Shown here: positions 54,917-63,221 of the stretch, one piece after another
Numbering within the stretch: position 1 is the first letter of the stretch
Layout: each line of letters begins with the position of its first letter
Source: Rhizobacter sp.
GTDB taxonomy: Bacteria; Pseudomonadota; Gammaproteobacteria; Burkholderiales; Burkholderiaceae_C
Assembly (NCBI GenBank): GCA_019635355.1
Contig: JAHBZQ010000001.1
Coordinates: 1,612,001 to 1,676,000, forward strand
DNA length: 64,000 nt
Reading direction: 5' to 3'
Made by a program: the position numbers and the translations under genes
The notes under the pieces: model-generated
Database searches by the model: none
What the model was told of the DNA's origin: nothing
Seen by the model: only the letters and a program-made list of their open reading frames with translations

Positions 54917-55411
54917 TCAGCTGTTCTTGGCAAGGTAGACGTTGCGGGCGTAGTCGCCGCGCACCACCGAATGGGGCGGCACGTCTTTCACGACCACGGC
55001 GCCCGCCCCCACCATCGCGCCTTCGCCGATGGTGATGCCGGGCAGGATCACCGCGCCCGCGCCGATGGAAGCGCCCTTCTTCACGACCGTGCGGTCGAAG
55101 GCTTCGGGGTACTGCTTGCTGCGCGGGTAGCGGTCGTTGGAGAAGGTGACGTTGGGGCCGACGAAGACCTTGTCTTCGAGGGTGATGCCGTCCCAGAGGT
55201 AGTTGCCGCACTTCACCGTCACGTCGTCGCCGACGACGACGTCGTTCTCGATGAAGCAGTGGCTGTTGATGTTGCAGTTGGCGCCGATCTTCGCGCCGGG
55301 CAGCACGACCGTGAACTGCCACACCTTGGAGCCCGGGCCGATGGCCGTGCTCTGGCAGTCGGCCAGCCGGTGGATGAAGGGCGCGTTGTCGTGGGACGAG
55401 GGGCTGCTCAT
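54917..55411 (-). CDS. Hexapeptide-repeat N-acetyltransferase, FdtC-like
   Basis: A 164-residue left-handed beta-helix enzyme: STAIGPGSKVWQFTVVLPGA, IGANCNINSHCFIENDVVVG, NYLWDGITLEDKVFVGPNVT, and SIGAGAVILPGITIGEGAMV. It strongly resembles FdtC/QdtC, the 3-N-acetyltransferases that finish dTDP-Fuc3NAc or dTDP-Qui3NAc; the His in NINSHCF fits the catalytic base. The ATG at 55411 follows a leader element shared with the tolC-like gene. Confidence 0.85.
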   Translation of the reverse strand: MSSPSSHDNAPFIHRLADCQSTAIGPGSKVWQFTVVLPGAKIGANCNINSHCFIENDVVVGDDVTVKCGNYLWDGITLEDKVFVGPNVTFSNDRYPRSKQYPEAFDRTVVKKGASIGAGAVILPGITIGEGAMVGAGAVVVKDVPPHSVVRGDYARNVYLAKNS

Positions 55412-55478
55412 GCCCCTCAGTACACCGCAGGTGAGTGGGCGCTGATGCCCGGAAAGCGAGGGGAAAGGGGGGTCAATT
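55412..55478 (-). repeat. Shared 67-bp leader element, copy A
   Basis: Read on the minus strand, the element ends CGGTGTACTGAGGGG one base before the ATG at 55411, and contains GCTTTCC and GAATTG at matching distances to the copy at 57930-57997. In both places it runs right up to a start codon. The TGTACT placed 7-8 nt before ATG could be a -10 box giving a nearly leaderless mRNA, or the GAGGGG a very close ribosome site. Confidence 0.6.
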
Positions 55479-55497
55479 CCGCCTGCGCGGCCCGAGC

Positions 55498-55578
55498 GGG
55501 CCTTCGATACCTCAGGCTGAGCGGCCTGCGGTTTTCGACGAAGTCAACCAACCGCTCAGCCTGAGGTATCGAAGGCCC
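55498..55578. repeat. Perfect 27-bp inverted repeat (REP-like)
   Basis: Arms 55498-55524 and 55552-55578 are exact inverted copies with a 27-nt spacer. The arm contains CCTCAGGCTGAGCGG, sharing CAGGCTGAG with the REP-like element at 32204-32230. It lies between the bifunctional ketoisomerase gene and the fdtC-like gene, both read leftward, and would form a strong hairpin in that transcript. Confidence 0.85.
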
Positions 55579-55585
55579 ACGCCGA

Positions 55586-56506
55586 TCACCTGCGTGCCAA
55601 GCGGATGAAGTCGGCGTAGTCGCGGATGTAGTCCGCGTTGTCGTAGTAGTCGGATGCAAACACCAGCAGCATCGCATCGGCCGAATACTTGTACTGCACG
55701 CCCCAGGTCATGGGCGGAAGGTAGATGCCGCGGTCGGGCGAATCGAGCAGCACTTCGACTTTGTGCTCGCCGTCGTCGGCCATCACGGCGCAGCTGCCGC
55801 GCACGCAGATCAGGAACTGGTGGCACTGGTGGTGCGCATGCTCGCCGCGGATCTCGCGGCTGGGCACGCCGAACACCATGAAATAGCGCTTAGGGGTGAA
55901 CGGCACCTGGCGGTCGAACTCGCCGACCGTGAGGCTGCCGCGCAGGTCGGGGATCACCGGGAAGTGGTGCACCGTGACGCCCTTCACGGCCGTCTCTTCG
56001 AGGCGGGCGCCGCCGCGCGGGCCACCGTGCTGCGGCGCCGTGCCGGGGCCGGGGGCGGCATCGACGTAGCCGATGATGTTGGCCGGGTTGCCTTCGACGA
56101 TCGCACCTGGCGGCACCGAGCGCGAGACGACAGCGCCGGGGCGCACGATGGCCTTGGCGCCGATGGTCACGCCAGCGAGGATGCTGGTGTTGGCGCCGAT
56201 CCAGGCGCCGGCCTTCACGATGGCCGCAGGCTGCGCGTTGCCGGGGGCTCCGGGGGAACTTGCAAAGGCGGCATGGGCACCGATGTGCACCCCGTCTTCG
56301 ACCACCGTGCCGCGGCACAGGTGGGCGCCGCTTTCGATGGTGCAGCCCTCGCCCACCACCGCTTGCGCATCGATGAACACATGCGGGCCGAGCGTGGTGC
56401 CGAGGCCCACGCGCGCGCTCTCGTCGACCACGCTGAAGCGGTCTTGGCGGGCGCGCAAGGCGGTGGCGGCGAGCGAGTCGCGCTCGGCATCGGTCATCAG
56501 GCCCAT
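55586..56506 (-). CDS. Fused hexapeptide acyltransferase and WxcM/FdtA-type sugar ketoisomerase
   Basis: A 306-residue bifunctional protein. Residues about 20-150 form a left-handed beta-helix (VGLGTTLGPHVFIDAQAVV, IGANTSILAGVTIGAKAIV) ending in VEGNPANIIGYV. Residues about 170-306 form a cupin with the FdtA/WxcM signature RGSLTVGEFDRQVPFTPKRYF and the active-site histidines in GEHAHHQCHQFLI. The cupin converts dTDP-4-keto-6-deoxyglucose to the 3-keto sugar used by the aminotransferase. Similar fusions are WxcM and FdtD. Which 4-epimer (Fuc3N or Qui3N) is made cannot be told. Confidence 0.86.
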   Translation of the reverse strand: MGLMTDAERDSLAATALRARQDRFSVVDESARVGLGTTLGPHVFIDAQAVVGEGCTIESGAHLCRGTVVEDGVHIGAHAAFASSPGAPGNAQPAAIVKAGAWIGANTSILAGVTIGAKAIVRPGAVVSRSVPPGAIVEGNPANIIGYVDAAPGPGTAPQHGGPRGGARLEETAVKGVTVHHFPVIPDLRGSLTVGEFDRQVPFTPKRYFMVFGVPSREIRGEHAHHQCHQFLICVRGSCAVMADDGEHKVEVLLDSPDRGIYLPPMTWGVQYKYSADAMLLVFASDYYDNADYIRDYADFIRLARR

Positions 56507-56543
56507 GAAGGTTCGTCCTCGTGTGTCGGGTTCGGAGAGCGGC

Positions 56544-57929
56544 TTACTTGAGCTGGGCGCGCACGCCCAGCCCCAGCGACCACAGCAGCGCGTTGGACTG
56601 CTGGCCGTCGTAGAGCGCGTTGACGTACTGCACGCGCAGGTTGTAGTGCTCGCCTTCCGACGACATCACGTCGAAGAGCGAGCGCCGGCCGAGCTGCTGC
56701 CACTGCTGCAGCGTGAAGTTGCGCACGCGGTCGCTGTCGCGCAGCACCTCGACCACCTGGCGGGCGCGGTCGAAGGCCGACAGCGCCTGGTCGTGCACCT
56801 CGGTCATGCGGAAGCGCCGGGCCTGCAAGGCGTCCTCGCGTTGGAAGCGGGCCGCCTCGGCGCGCTTCTGCGAAGAGTCGATCGCATAGCCCACGGGCGG
56901 GTTGATGAGCGGGATGTTGACGTTGACCCCGGCCGACCACTGCGTGCCGTAGCCGGTGCCGCGGATGGTGGTGCCGCTCACCACGGCGTTGACCTGCGGC
57001 CAGCGCTGGGCCTTCACCGATTCGGCGTAGTACTTGGCGGCTTCGGCCTGGGCGCCGAGCTGGGCGATGTCGGCTGAGGCTTCGGCCTGGGCCAGCACGT
57101 CGGGCAACGACGGCACGCTCAAGAGCAGCGACGACATGCCTTGGGTCGGCGGCAGCGTGTCGCCCACGAAGCGGCGCAGGCGTGTCTCGATCTGGCGCAC
57201 GGTGGCCTGGGTCTGCGAGAACGACAGCTCGGCCTGCTTCTGGTTCTTCTGCGCCTGCACCAGCTCGCTGGTGCGGCCACGGTCGGCGCGCACGATGGTC
57301 TGCAGCGCTTCGACCAGGCAGCTCATCTTGCGGGCGTACTGCTGGTAGACCTGGGCCTGCAGGTTGTAGCGGCTGCGCTCGATGGCGAGCGAGACCGTCT
57401 GCAGCGCCACCTGCTCCTGCGTGTTGACTTCGCCCAGGCGGGCGGCTTCAGCGAGGCTCTTGCGCCAGTCGGTGAGGTCGGAGATGCGGCCGCCGTCGAA
57501 GAGGGGCACGCTCACGCTCAGCGTGGCACGGCCTTGCTTGCCGCTTTCTTCCTGCACGCCACCGACTTCGGTGCGCACGGTGCCCACGTTGCCGCCCAGG
57601 CTCACCTGCGGAAAGCGGGTGGCGCGGGTTTCGCTCACGTCGATGGCGGCGGCTTCGGCCAGCAGGCGGCTCGCGCCGATGGCCTGGCTGCGCTGCATGG
57701 CCTGCTCGACCATCGCGCGCAGGTTGTCGCGCGCGGTGTTGGGGTCGACACGCTCGTTGAGCGGGCTGGCATCGGTGCGGGCCTCGGCGGAGCCTTCGTC
57801 GATGCAGTTGGCATCGGCGGGCGTCACGGCCAGGAGCGCCAGCACGGCAGCAAAGGCCGGCAGCAGGTGTTGGGCGGTGGGTTTGATCAAGACGGGCTCC
57901 ACGAGGGGCTGCGGACTACGGGGCAGCAT
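56544..57929 (-). CDS. TolC-family outer-membrane channel of a type I secretion system
   Basis: A 461-residue protein with a signal peptide (LLPAFAAVLALLAVTPADA), two repeats of long coiled-coil helices with outer-membrane strands (QVSLGGNVGTVRTEVGG and QVNAVVSGTTIRGTG), and the TolC-type segment VSVPLFDGGRI. It sits directly behind the HlyD and ABC genes, so it is the export channel. The ATG at 57929 abuts leader element copy B. A TTG at 57890 with GGAG 6 nt upstream is a serious alternative and gives a shorter signal peptide. Confidence 0.9.
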   Translation of the reverse strand: MLPRSPQPLVEPVLIKPTAQHLLPAFAAVLALLAVTPADANCIDEGSAEARTDASPLNERVDPNTARDNLRAMVEQAMQRSQAIGASRLLAEAAAIDVSETRATRFPQVSLGGNVGTVRTEVGGVQEESGKQGRATLSVSVPLFDGGRISDLTDWRKSLAEAARLGEVNTQEQVALQTVSLAIERSRYNLQAQVYQQYARKMSCLVEALQTIVRADRGRTSELVQAQKNQKQAELSFSQTQATVRQIETRLRRFVGDTLPPTQGMSSLLLSVPSLPDVLAQAEASADIAQLGAQAEAAKYYAESVKAQRWPQVNAVVSGTTIRGTGYGTQWSAGVNVNIPLINPPVGYAIDSSQKRAEAARFQREDALQARRFRMTEVHDQALSAFDRARQVVEVLRDSDRVRNFTLQQWQQLGRRSLFDVMSSEGEHYNLRVQYVNALYDGQQSNALLWSLGLGVRAQLK

Positions 57930-57997
57930 TCCCCTCAGTACACCGCGGATGGGCGCGTCTCGATGGGTGGAAAGCAGGGGGATTTGGCCCCCAATTC
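57930..57997 (-). repeat. Shared leader element, copy B
   Basis: Same element as at 55412-55478, in the same orientation and same position relative to an ATG (57929). The 15 bases nearest the start codon, CCCCTCAGTACACCG on the plus strand, are identical in both copies, and GGAAAGC and CAATTC recur further out. It fills nearly all of the hlyD-tolC gap. Confidence 0.6.
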
Positions 57998-58005
57998 ACC
58001 CCGGA

Positions 58006-59232
58006 TCAGCGTTCTCTGAAGGCCTCTTGCGACTTCATCATCGGCCGCAGGATGAAGCTCAGCACCGAGCGCTCGCCGGTGCGCACCTCCACCATCGCCG
58101 TCATGCCCGGCAGGATGGGCAGCGGCTTGCCGTTCTTCTCTTTCAGCGTGGAGCGGTCGGTGCGCATCGTCACGCGGTAGTAGGTGGAATCGGGCGTGCC
58201 CTTGTCGGCGTCGCCCAGCGCATCGGGGCTGATGTATTCGATCTTGCCGTGGAGGCCGCCGTAGGTGGTGTAGTCGTAGGCGGCGAGCTTGACCTCGGCC
58301 TTCTGGCCCACGCGCACAAAGCCCACGTCCTTCGGTTTAAGGCGGGCCTCCACCAGCACGCGCGAGCCGATGGGCACGATCTCCATGATGGGCGCGCCGG
58401 GCGACACCACGCCGCCGATCGTGTTCACGCGGATGTTCTTCACCAGGCCCCGCACCGGCGAGGTGAGCACGGTGCGGCGCAGCACGTCGGCGCGGCCGGC
58501 CATCTGCTCGTCGAGCAGCGAGAGTTCGGTCTGCACGCGCACAAGGTCGGTGCTGGCGTCTTGCCGGAATTTGTTGACGCGCTCGCGGGCGTTGAGCTGC
58601 AGGTCGTTGACCTGGCGGCGCAGGCGCATCACCTCCACCTCGCTCATGAGGCCCTTGGCGGCCATCGCTTCCGAGACGCCCAGCTCCTTCATCAGCAGCG
58701 CCACGTTGCGCGCGTTGGTGTTGAGGGCTTCGTCGAGCGCGAGCTTGCGGGCGTTGAAGGCGTCGGTCTCGCCGGCCACCACGCCATCGGCCTTGCGCAC
58801 TTCGTCGGGAAACTTGAGCGGCCGGCCGCTCGCTTCGGCCGTGAGCCGTGCGATGGTGCCCAGGAGCGCCACGCGCTTGGCCTCACCTTCGTTCTGCTGC
58901 GACTCGAAGCGCGTGGGGTCGAGCTGCGCCAGCTCCTGCCCCTCGAAGACTTGCGTGCCTTCGCGAACGTGCAGCTCGCGCAGGATGCCGCCTTCGAGGC
59001 TGGCGATCACCTGCTCTCGGCCTTCAGGCACCACGCGGCCTTCGGCGCGCGTGACCTCGTCGACCTTGGCGAAGGTCGCCCACACGATGGCGGCGGTGAC
59101 GACGGCGGCCATCAGGTAGAGCGCCCAGGTGGTGCCGGGCATGGCGTCGACCACCATCGCGGCGCGCACGTCGGCCACGTAGGCCATCTCGGCGCCTTGG
59201 GGCTCCTTGGGTTTGCGTTTCCAGAAGGCCAT
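58006..59232 (-). CDS. HlyD/LapC-family membrane fusion protein of a type I secretion system
   Basis: A 408-residue periplasmic adaptor: one N-terminal membrane helix (LYLMAAVVTAAIVWATF, about 38-54), a lipoyl-like half motif (GRVVPEGREQVIASLEGGIL), long coiled coils (about 110-260), then the second half motif (LTSPVRGLVKNIRVNTIGG) and the HlyD C-terminal signature around VGQKAEVKLAAYDYTTYGGL and LPILPGMTAMVEVRTGERSV. It bridges the ABC exporter and the TolC channel, and starts 15 bp after the ABC gene. Confidence 0.93.
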   Translation of the reverse strand: MAFWKRKPKEPQGAEMAYVADVRAAMVVDAMPGTTWALYLMAAVVTAAIVWATFAKVDEVTRAEGRVVPEGREQVIASLEGGILRELHVREGTQVFEGQELAQLDPTRFESQQNEGEAKRVALLGTIARLTAEASGRPLKFPDEVRKADGVVAGETDAFNARKLALDEALNTNARNVALLMKELGVSEAMAAKGLMSEVEVMRLRRQVNDLQLNARERVNKFRQDASTDLVRVQTELSLLDEQMAGRADVLRRTVLTSPVRGLVKNIRVNTIGGVVSPGAPIMEIVPIGSRVLVEARLKPKDVGFVRVGQKAEVKLAAYDYTTYGGLHGKIEYISPDALGDADKGTPDSTYYRVTMRTDRSTLKEKNGKPLPILPGMTAMVEVRTGERSVLSFILRPMMKSQEAFRER

Positions 59233-59247
59233 GTCTGCTGTGGTCGA

Positions 59248-61515
59248 CTAGACCGAGGCCTGCCGCTGCACCGGCTGGGTGGACGGGTGCAGGTGCACGT
59301 TGGGCGAGGTGGTGGATTCCGGCGTGGCCGTGGCGGCCGGCTTGGCACCCGAGAGTGCCGCCAGCACCTGGGCCTTCGGCCCGTCGAGCACGACCTTGCC
59401 GCCGTCGACCACGATCACGCGCTGGGCGAGGTCGAGCACGGCGGGGCGGTGCGTGACCATCACCACGGTGCGCGTGCCCAGCGCTTCGTTGAGCTGGCGC
59501 AGGAAGAGGGTTTCGCTCTGCGCGTCCATCGAGCTGGTGGGCTCGTCCATCAGGAGGATCTGCGGCTGCGTGACGAGGCAGCGTGCGAGCGCAACGAGCT
59601 GCCGCTGGCCGCCCGAGAGCAGGCAGCCCATCTCGCCGACCTCCAGCTCCCAGCCTTGCGGATGTGAGGCGATGAGCCGGTCGAGGCCGGTGACGCGGGC
59701 CACTTCGGCGAGCCGCGTGGCGTCGACCGAGGCGCGACCCATCAGCACGTTTTCGCGCAGCGTGCCCTTGAAGAGGCGCGGCTCCTGCGACACGAAGCCG
59801 ACCTTCGCTCGAAAGTCGGCCGGGTCGATCTGGCGCAAGTCGATGCCGTCGACTTCCACCAGGCCTTCGGTCGGCTGGTAGAGGCCCGCGAGCAGGCGCA
59901 GCACCGTCGACTTGCCACTGCCGATGCGTCCGAGGATGGCGACGCGCTCGCCCGGGTTGAACTTGAGCGTGACGCCCTTCAGCACCTTCGGTGCGGTGGC
60001 CCCTTCGGAGGTGGGCGGGTAGGCGAAGCTCAGGTCGCGCAGCGCGATGCGGCCGGTCACCTCATGGCGGGCCACGTAGTTGGCGCCGGGCACACGCTCG
60101 GTGGGCAGCTGCATCATGCGGTCGAGCGCCACCATCGCGGCGCGTGCGCCCTGGTAGCGGGTGGCGAGGCCCACCACGCTGCCGAGCGGGCCGACCGCCC
60201 GGCCGGCGAACATGATGGCGCCGATGAGCGCGCCGCTCGAGATCTGGCCATCGGCGATGAGGTACACGCCCACCACCAGCATCACGAGCGTGATGAGCTG
60301 CTGCGACATGGCCGAGATGTTGTTCGTGAGCCCGCCGAGCGCGCGTGCGCGCAGCGCGGTGTCGGCCGCGGCGGCGGTGGCTTCTTCATAGCGGCGCAGG
60401 AAGCGGCCCTGCGCGCCCACGACCTTCACGTCTTCCAGTCCTTCGACCGCCTCGACCAGCAGGCCCTGCAGGTCGGCCTGGTGCGTCATGTTGGCGCTCA
60501 TCGAGCGGCGCAGCGACGACTGGATCATCCACGCGGTGCCGAGGATCAACGGAATCGCCGCCACCAGCACCCAGCCGAGCGGGCCGCCGATCACGAAGGT
60601 CATGGCGACGAAGATCACGATGAACGGCAAATCGCTCAAGGCCGACAGCGTGGCCCCGGCGAAGAAGTCGCGCACCGTCTCGATCTGCGCGAGGTGGTGG
60701 GCATAGGAGCCGGCCGATTCGGGGCGGTGCTCCATGCGCACGCCCAGCGTCTGCCGAAAGAGCAGCGAGCCGATGATGAGGTCGGCCTTCTTGCCGGCCC
60801 GGTCGATCAGGTGGCTGCGCAGCTGGCGCGCGATGAGGTCGAACGCGAGCGCGATGAAGCCGCCGATGGCCAGCGCCCAGAGGGTGATGAAGGCCTGGTG
60901 CGGCAGCACCTTGTCGAAGACGACCGAGGTGACGAGGCCGCTCGCGAGCATCAGCACGTTGCTCAGCGCGGCGGCCAGCAGCGCGGAGCGGTAGTAAGGA
61001 ATGAAGCGGCGCAGCGTGCCCCACAGCCAGTGGCGGTTGGGGTCGAGCAGCAGCAGCTCCTGCGCGGCGCCCGAGGTGGCTTGCGGCTTGGGCGAGGCCA
61101 CGAAGGCAAAGCCGGTGTATTCGCCCGACAGCTCGGCCTCGGTGGCCTTGCAGGCGTGGCTCTCGGGGCCGGGCATCACCACGTCGTAGGTGTCGGCGCC
61201 CTTCTCGGCGGGGTGGCGCGCGATGACGATCGCGCAATCGCCGTTCTTCAGCAGCAGCACCGCCGGCAGCAGCAGCGCGTGGATGTCGGAAATGCGCTTT
61301 TGCACCAGGCCGGCGTTGAAGCCCGCCTCGCGCATGATGCGCACCGCCTGGTCGGGGCCGAGCGCGCCTTCCACCGGCGTGTTGGCCAGCAGCGACTCGG
61401 CCGAACGCTCGCGCCCGTGGTGCTTGCAGAGCCAGACGATCGCCTGCGCCAGGGCATCGTCGGCATGCAACGAGCCTGCGGGTGCGGCGATGAACGGTTC
61501 CTGGCGTGCGCTCAT
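59248..61515 (-). CDS. Type I secretion ABC exporter, LapB/HlyB-type with degenerate C39 domain
   Basis: A 755-residue permease-ATPase. Residues about 5-125 are a C39-peptidase-like domain without the catalytic Cys, as in HlyB/LapB, where it binds substrate instead of cleaving it. Six membrane helices follow (about 150-430). The ATPase has Walker A GRIGSGKST (about 526-534), signature LSGGQRQ (about 628-634), Walker B ILLMDEPTSS and the H-loop VTHRP. It should export large substrates with uncleaved C-terminal signals, and the giant repeat proteins of this window are prime candidates. Start at ATG 61515; no clear ribosome site. Confidence 0.93.
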   Translation of the reverse strand: MSARQEPFIAAPAGSLHADDALAQAIVWLCKHHGRERSAESLLANTPVEGALGPDQAVRIMREAGFNAGLVQKRISDIHALLLPAVLLLKNGDCAIVIARHPAEKGADTYDVVMPGPESHACKATEAELSGEYTGFAFVASPKPQATSGAAQELLLLDPNRHWLWGTLRRFIPYYRSALLAAALSNVLMLASGLVTSVVFDKVLPHQAFITLWALAIGGFIALAFDLIARQLRSHLIDRAGKKADLIIGSLLFRQTLGVRMEHRPESAGSYAHHLAQIETVRDFFAGATLSALSDLPFIVIFVAMTFVIGGPLGWVLVAAIPLILGTAWMIQSSLRRSMSANMTHQADLQGLLVEAVEGLEDVKVVGAQGRFLRRYEEATAAAADTALRARALGGLTNNISAMSQQLITLVMLVVGVYLIADGQISSGALIGAIMFAGRAVGPLGSVVGLATRYQGARAAMVALDRMMQLPTERVPGANYVARHEVTGRIALRDLSFAYPPTSEGATAPKVLKGVTLKFNPGERVAILGRIGSGKSTVLRLLAGLYQPTEGLVEVDGIDLRQIDPADFRAKVGFVSQEPRLFKGTLRENVLMGRASVDATRLAEVARVTGLDRLIASHPQGWELEVGEMGCLLSGGQRQLVALARCLVTQPQILLMDEPTSSMDAQSETLFLRQLNEALGTRTVVMVTHRPAVLDLAQRVIVVDGGKVVLDGPKAQVLAALSGAKPAATATPESTTSPNVHLHPSTQPVQRQASV

Positions 61516-61683
61516 GAAGGGGTGCCGGCGCAAGCCAATGCGCAGGCGATGACGGCAGAGTGAGTCCGTTTCATTGTGAGCGGCTGCCCTCTTGCCGGTG
61601 CCTTCAATAACGAGGCGATTCCTGCACTATTCCGCGCTTCCGGCTTCGCCGTGCTCAGCGCGTCATGCGCCCATTAATCTGGA

Positions 61684-61723
61684 CAATATTGGCGCATGAG
61701 ATGCAAAATGTCGTGAATGTCGT
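61684..61723 (+). promoter_or_regulatory. Putative operator region of the second HipB/HipA-like module
   Basis: An A/T-rich patch contains the palindrome CAATATTG (61684-61691) and a tandem direct repeat AATGTCGT at 61707-61714 and 61716-61723, the second copy covering the start codon at 61717. The layout suggests autorepression by the HTH protein, but the sites do not match those of the first module. The rest of the 61516-61716 gap shows nothing else. Confidence 0.45.
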
Positions 61724-61989
61724 ACACATCCACGCCCATCCGGACCTTGCCTGACCTGGCCGAGGCGGTTTCACGCGCGCGCGAATCGCAAGGGCTCACC
61801 GCCACCGCCGTGGCACGCCGCGCGGGCCGCAGCCGCGACATCCTCTACCGCCTGGAGCATGGCGAAGACGTGTCGGTGAGTTCGCTGCTCGACCTGTTGC
61901 GTGCCATGGGCCATCAGCTCGCGCTCGTCCCGGCGCGCCTGCCGACGCTCGACGAAGCCCGCGAGCGCTTCCGCGATGACAACGAGTGA
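61717..61989 (+). CDS. Small XRE-family HTH protein (HipB-like antitoxin)
   Basis: A 90-residue protein, mostly one helix-turn-helix: LAEAVSRARESQGLTATAVA, then RRAGRSRDILYRLEHGEDVSV. It overlaps the HipA-like gene by 14 bp, so the two are a unit. Shorter than the first HipB-like protein and without its Ala-rich tail. Confidence 0.8.
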   Translation: MSYTSTPIRTLPDLAEAVSRARESQGLTATAVARRAGRSRDILYRLEHGEDVSVSSLLDLLRAMGHQLALVPARLPTLDEARERFRDDNE

Positions 61990-63220
61990 CACCATGCTGC
62001 CCGACAAGCTGAAGCAGCTCCACGTCACCGTGGGCCCCGCGCCCGCGGGCACGCTGACGCGCGAATCGCAATACACCTTCACCTACGCACGCGACGATGC
62101 CGGCCAGCCGCCCGTGAGCCTGCTCATGCTGCCCGACAGGTTGGTCCACCAGGATGGCGACCTGTTCCCGTCGATGGACATGAATCTGCCCGAAGGCTTT
62201 CTCTTCATGGCCATCCGCGACCGGCACCCCAAGCAGACGCTCACCAAGATGCATCTGCTCGCACTCACCGGCAGCAACGGCATCGGCCGCGTCGGCTTCT
62301 CGCTCGACGGCGAGATGCCCCTCGCGCGGGCGCCAGTCGATCGCCAGACGCTGCTGCAATCGACGGCCGGGCCACGGCTCTTCGGCCAGCTGGTCGACGC
62401 CTACCTGTCGGTGAGCGCGGGGGTGTCGGGCGTGCAGCCCAAGCTGATGCTGCCCACGCGCGCGATGGTGCCCGTCCCCGACGTCATCGTGAAACTGGCT
62501 GGCGCCGACTACCCCGGCCTCGCCGCCAACGAATACCTGTGCATGGAGGCCGCACGCCGCGCCGGCATCGAAGTCTCGAAGGTCGACCTGTCGGCCGACG
62601 GCAGCATCCTCGTGGTCGACCGCTTCGACATGGATGCGCAAGGCCACCGCCTGGGCTTCGAAGACATCGCCGCACTGATGGGGCGGCAGGTGTACGACCG
62701 GCTCTCGAACCGCAAGTACGAAGGCAGCTACGAGGCCCTGGCCGAGATCGTGCGCATCTTCAGCACGGAGCCTGCGCTCGACCTCGCACGCTTCTACGAG
62801 CAACTCGTGCTTTCGGTGATGGTGCGTAACGGCGACGCCCACCTCAAGAATTTCGGCCTGCTGTACACCCACGCAGGCGACGCACGGCTCGCGCCGCTCT
62901 TCGATGTGGTCACGACGACCATCTACACCTACCAGCGCCCTGGTGGTGACGAAGCGATCGACCGCACGCTCGCACTCAAGCTGCGCGCGGGCAAGCATGG
63001 CAGCCGGGCCTATCCCGACACCGAGACCTTGCTACGCTTCGGGCGTGAGGTGTGTGGCGTGCGCAAGCCGCAGCAGGTGATCGACCGCATGGCGCAGGCG
63101 ATGCGTGAGACGCTCGACGCGGCGCGCGGCGATGCGCGCATCGAGGCGGCGCTCCTGGAGAAGATGGCGCCCGAGTGGGAAAGCGGCCTCGGGCACGCCA
63201 CCCGCCGAGCCGGCGCCTAG
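61976..63220 (+). CDS. HipA-like kinase, second module
   Basis: A 414-residue HipA-family protein: YTFTYARDDAGQPPVSLLML at the N-terminus, the P-loop-like SAGVSGVQPKLML (about 144-156), VIVKLAGADYPGLAANEYLC with the ATP Lys and Glu, and the catalytic motif VMVRNGDAHLKNFGLLY followed by LAPLFDVVTT. It looks intact. ATG 61976 overlaps the HTH gene; ATG 61994 is an alternative. On the strand opposite to the exporter operon, its stop is 1 bp from the stop of the convergent GT41 gene. Confidence 0.83.
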   Translation: MTTSDTMLPDKLKQLHVTVGPAPAGTLTRESQYTFTYARDDAGQPPVSLLMLPDRLVHQDGDLFPSMDMNLPEGFLFMAIRDRHPKQTLTKMHLLALTGSNGIGRVGFSLDGEMPLARAPVDRQTLLQSTAGPRLFGQLVDAYLSVSAGVSGVQPKLMLPTRAMVPVPDVIVKLAGADYPGLAANEYLCMEAARRAGIEVSKVDLSADGSILVVDRFDMDAQGHRLGFEDIAALMGRQVYDRLSNRKYEGSYEALAEIVRIFSTEPALDLARFYEQLVLSVMVRNGDAHLKNFGLLYTHAGDARLAPLFDVVTTTIYTYQRPGGDEAIDRTLALKLRAGKHGSRAYPDTETLLRFGREVCGVRKPQQVIDRMAQAMRETLDAARGDARIEAALLEKMAPEWESGLGHATRRAGA

Positions 63221-63221
63221 G

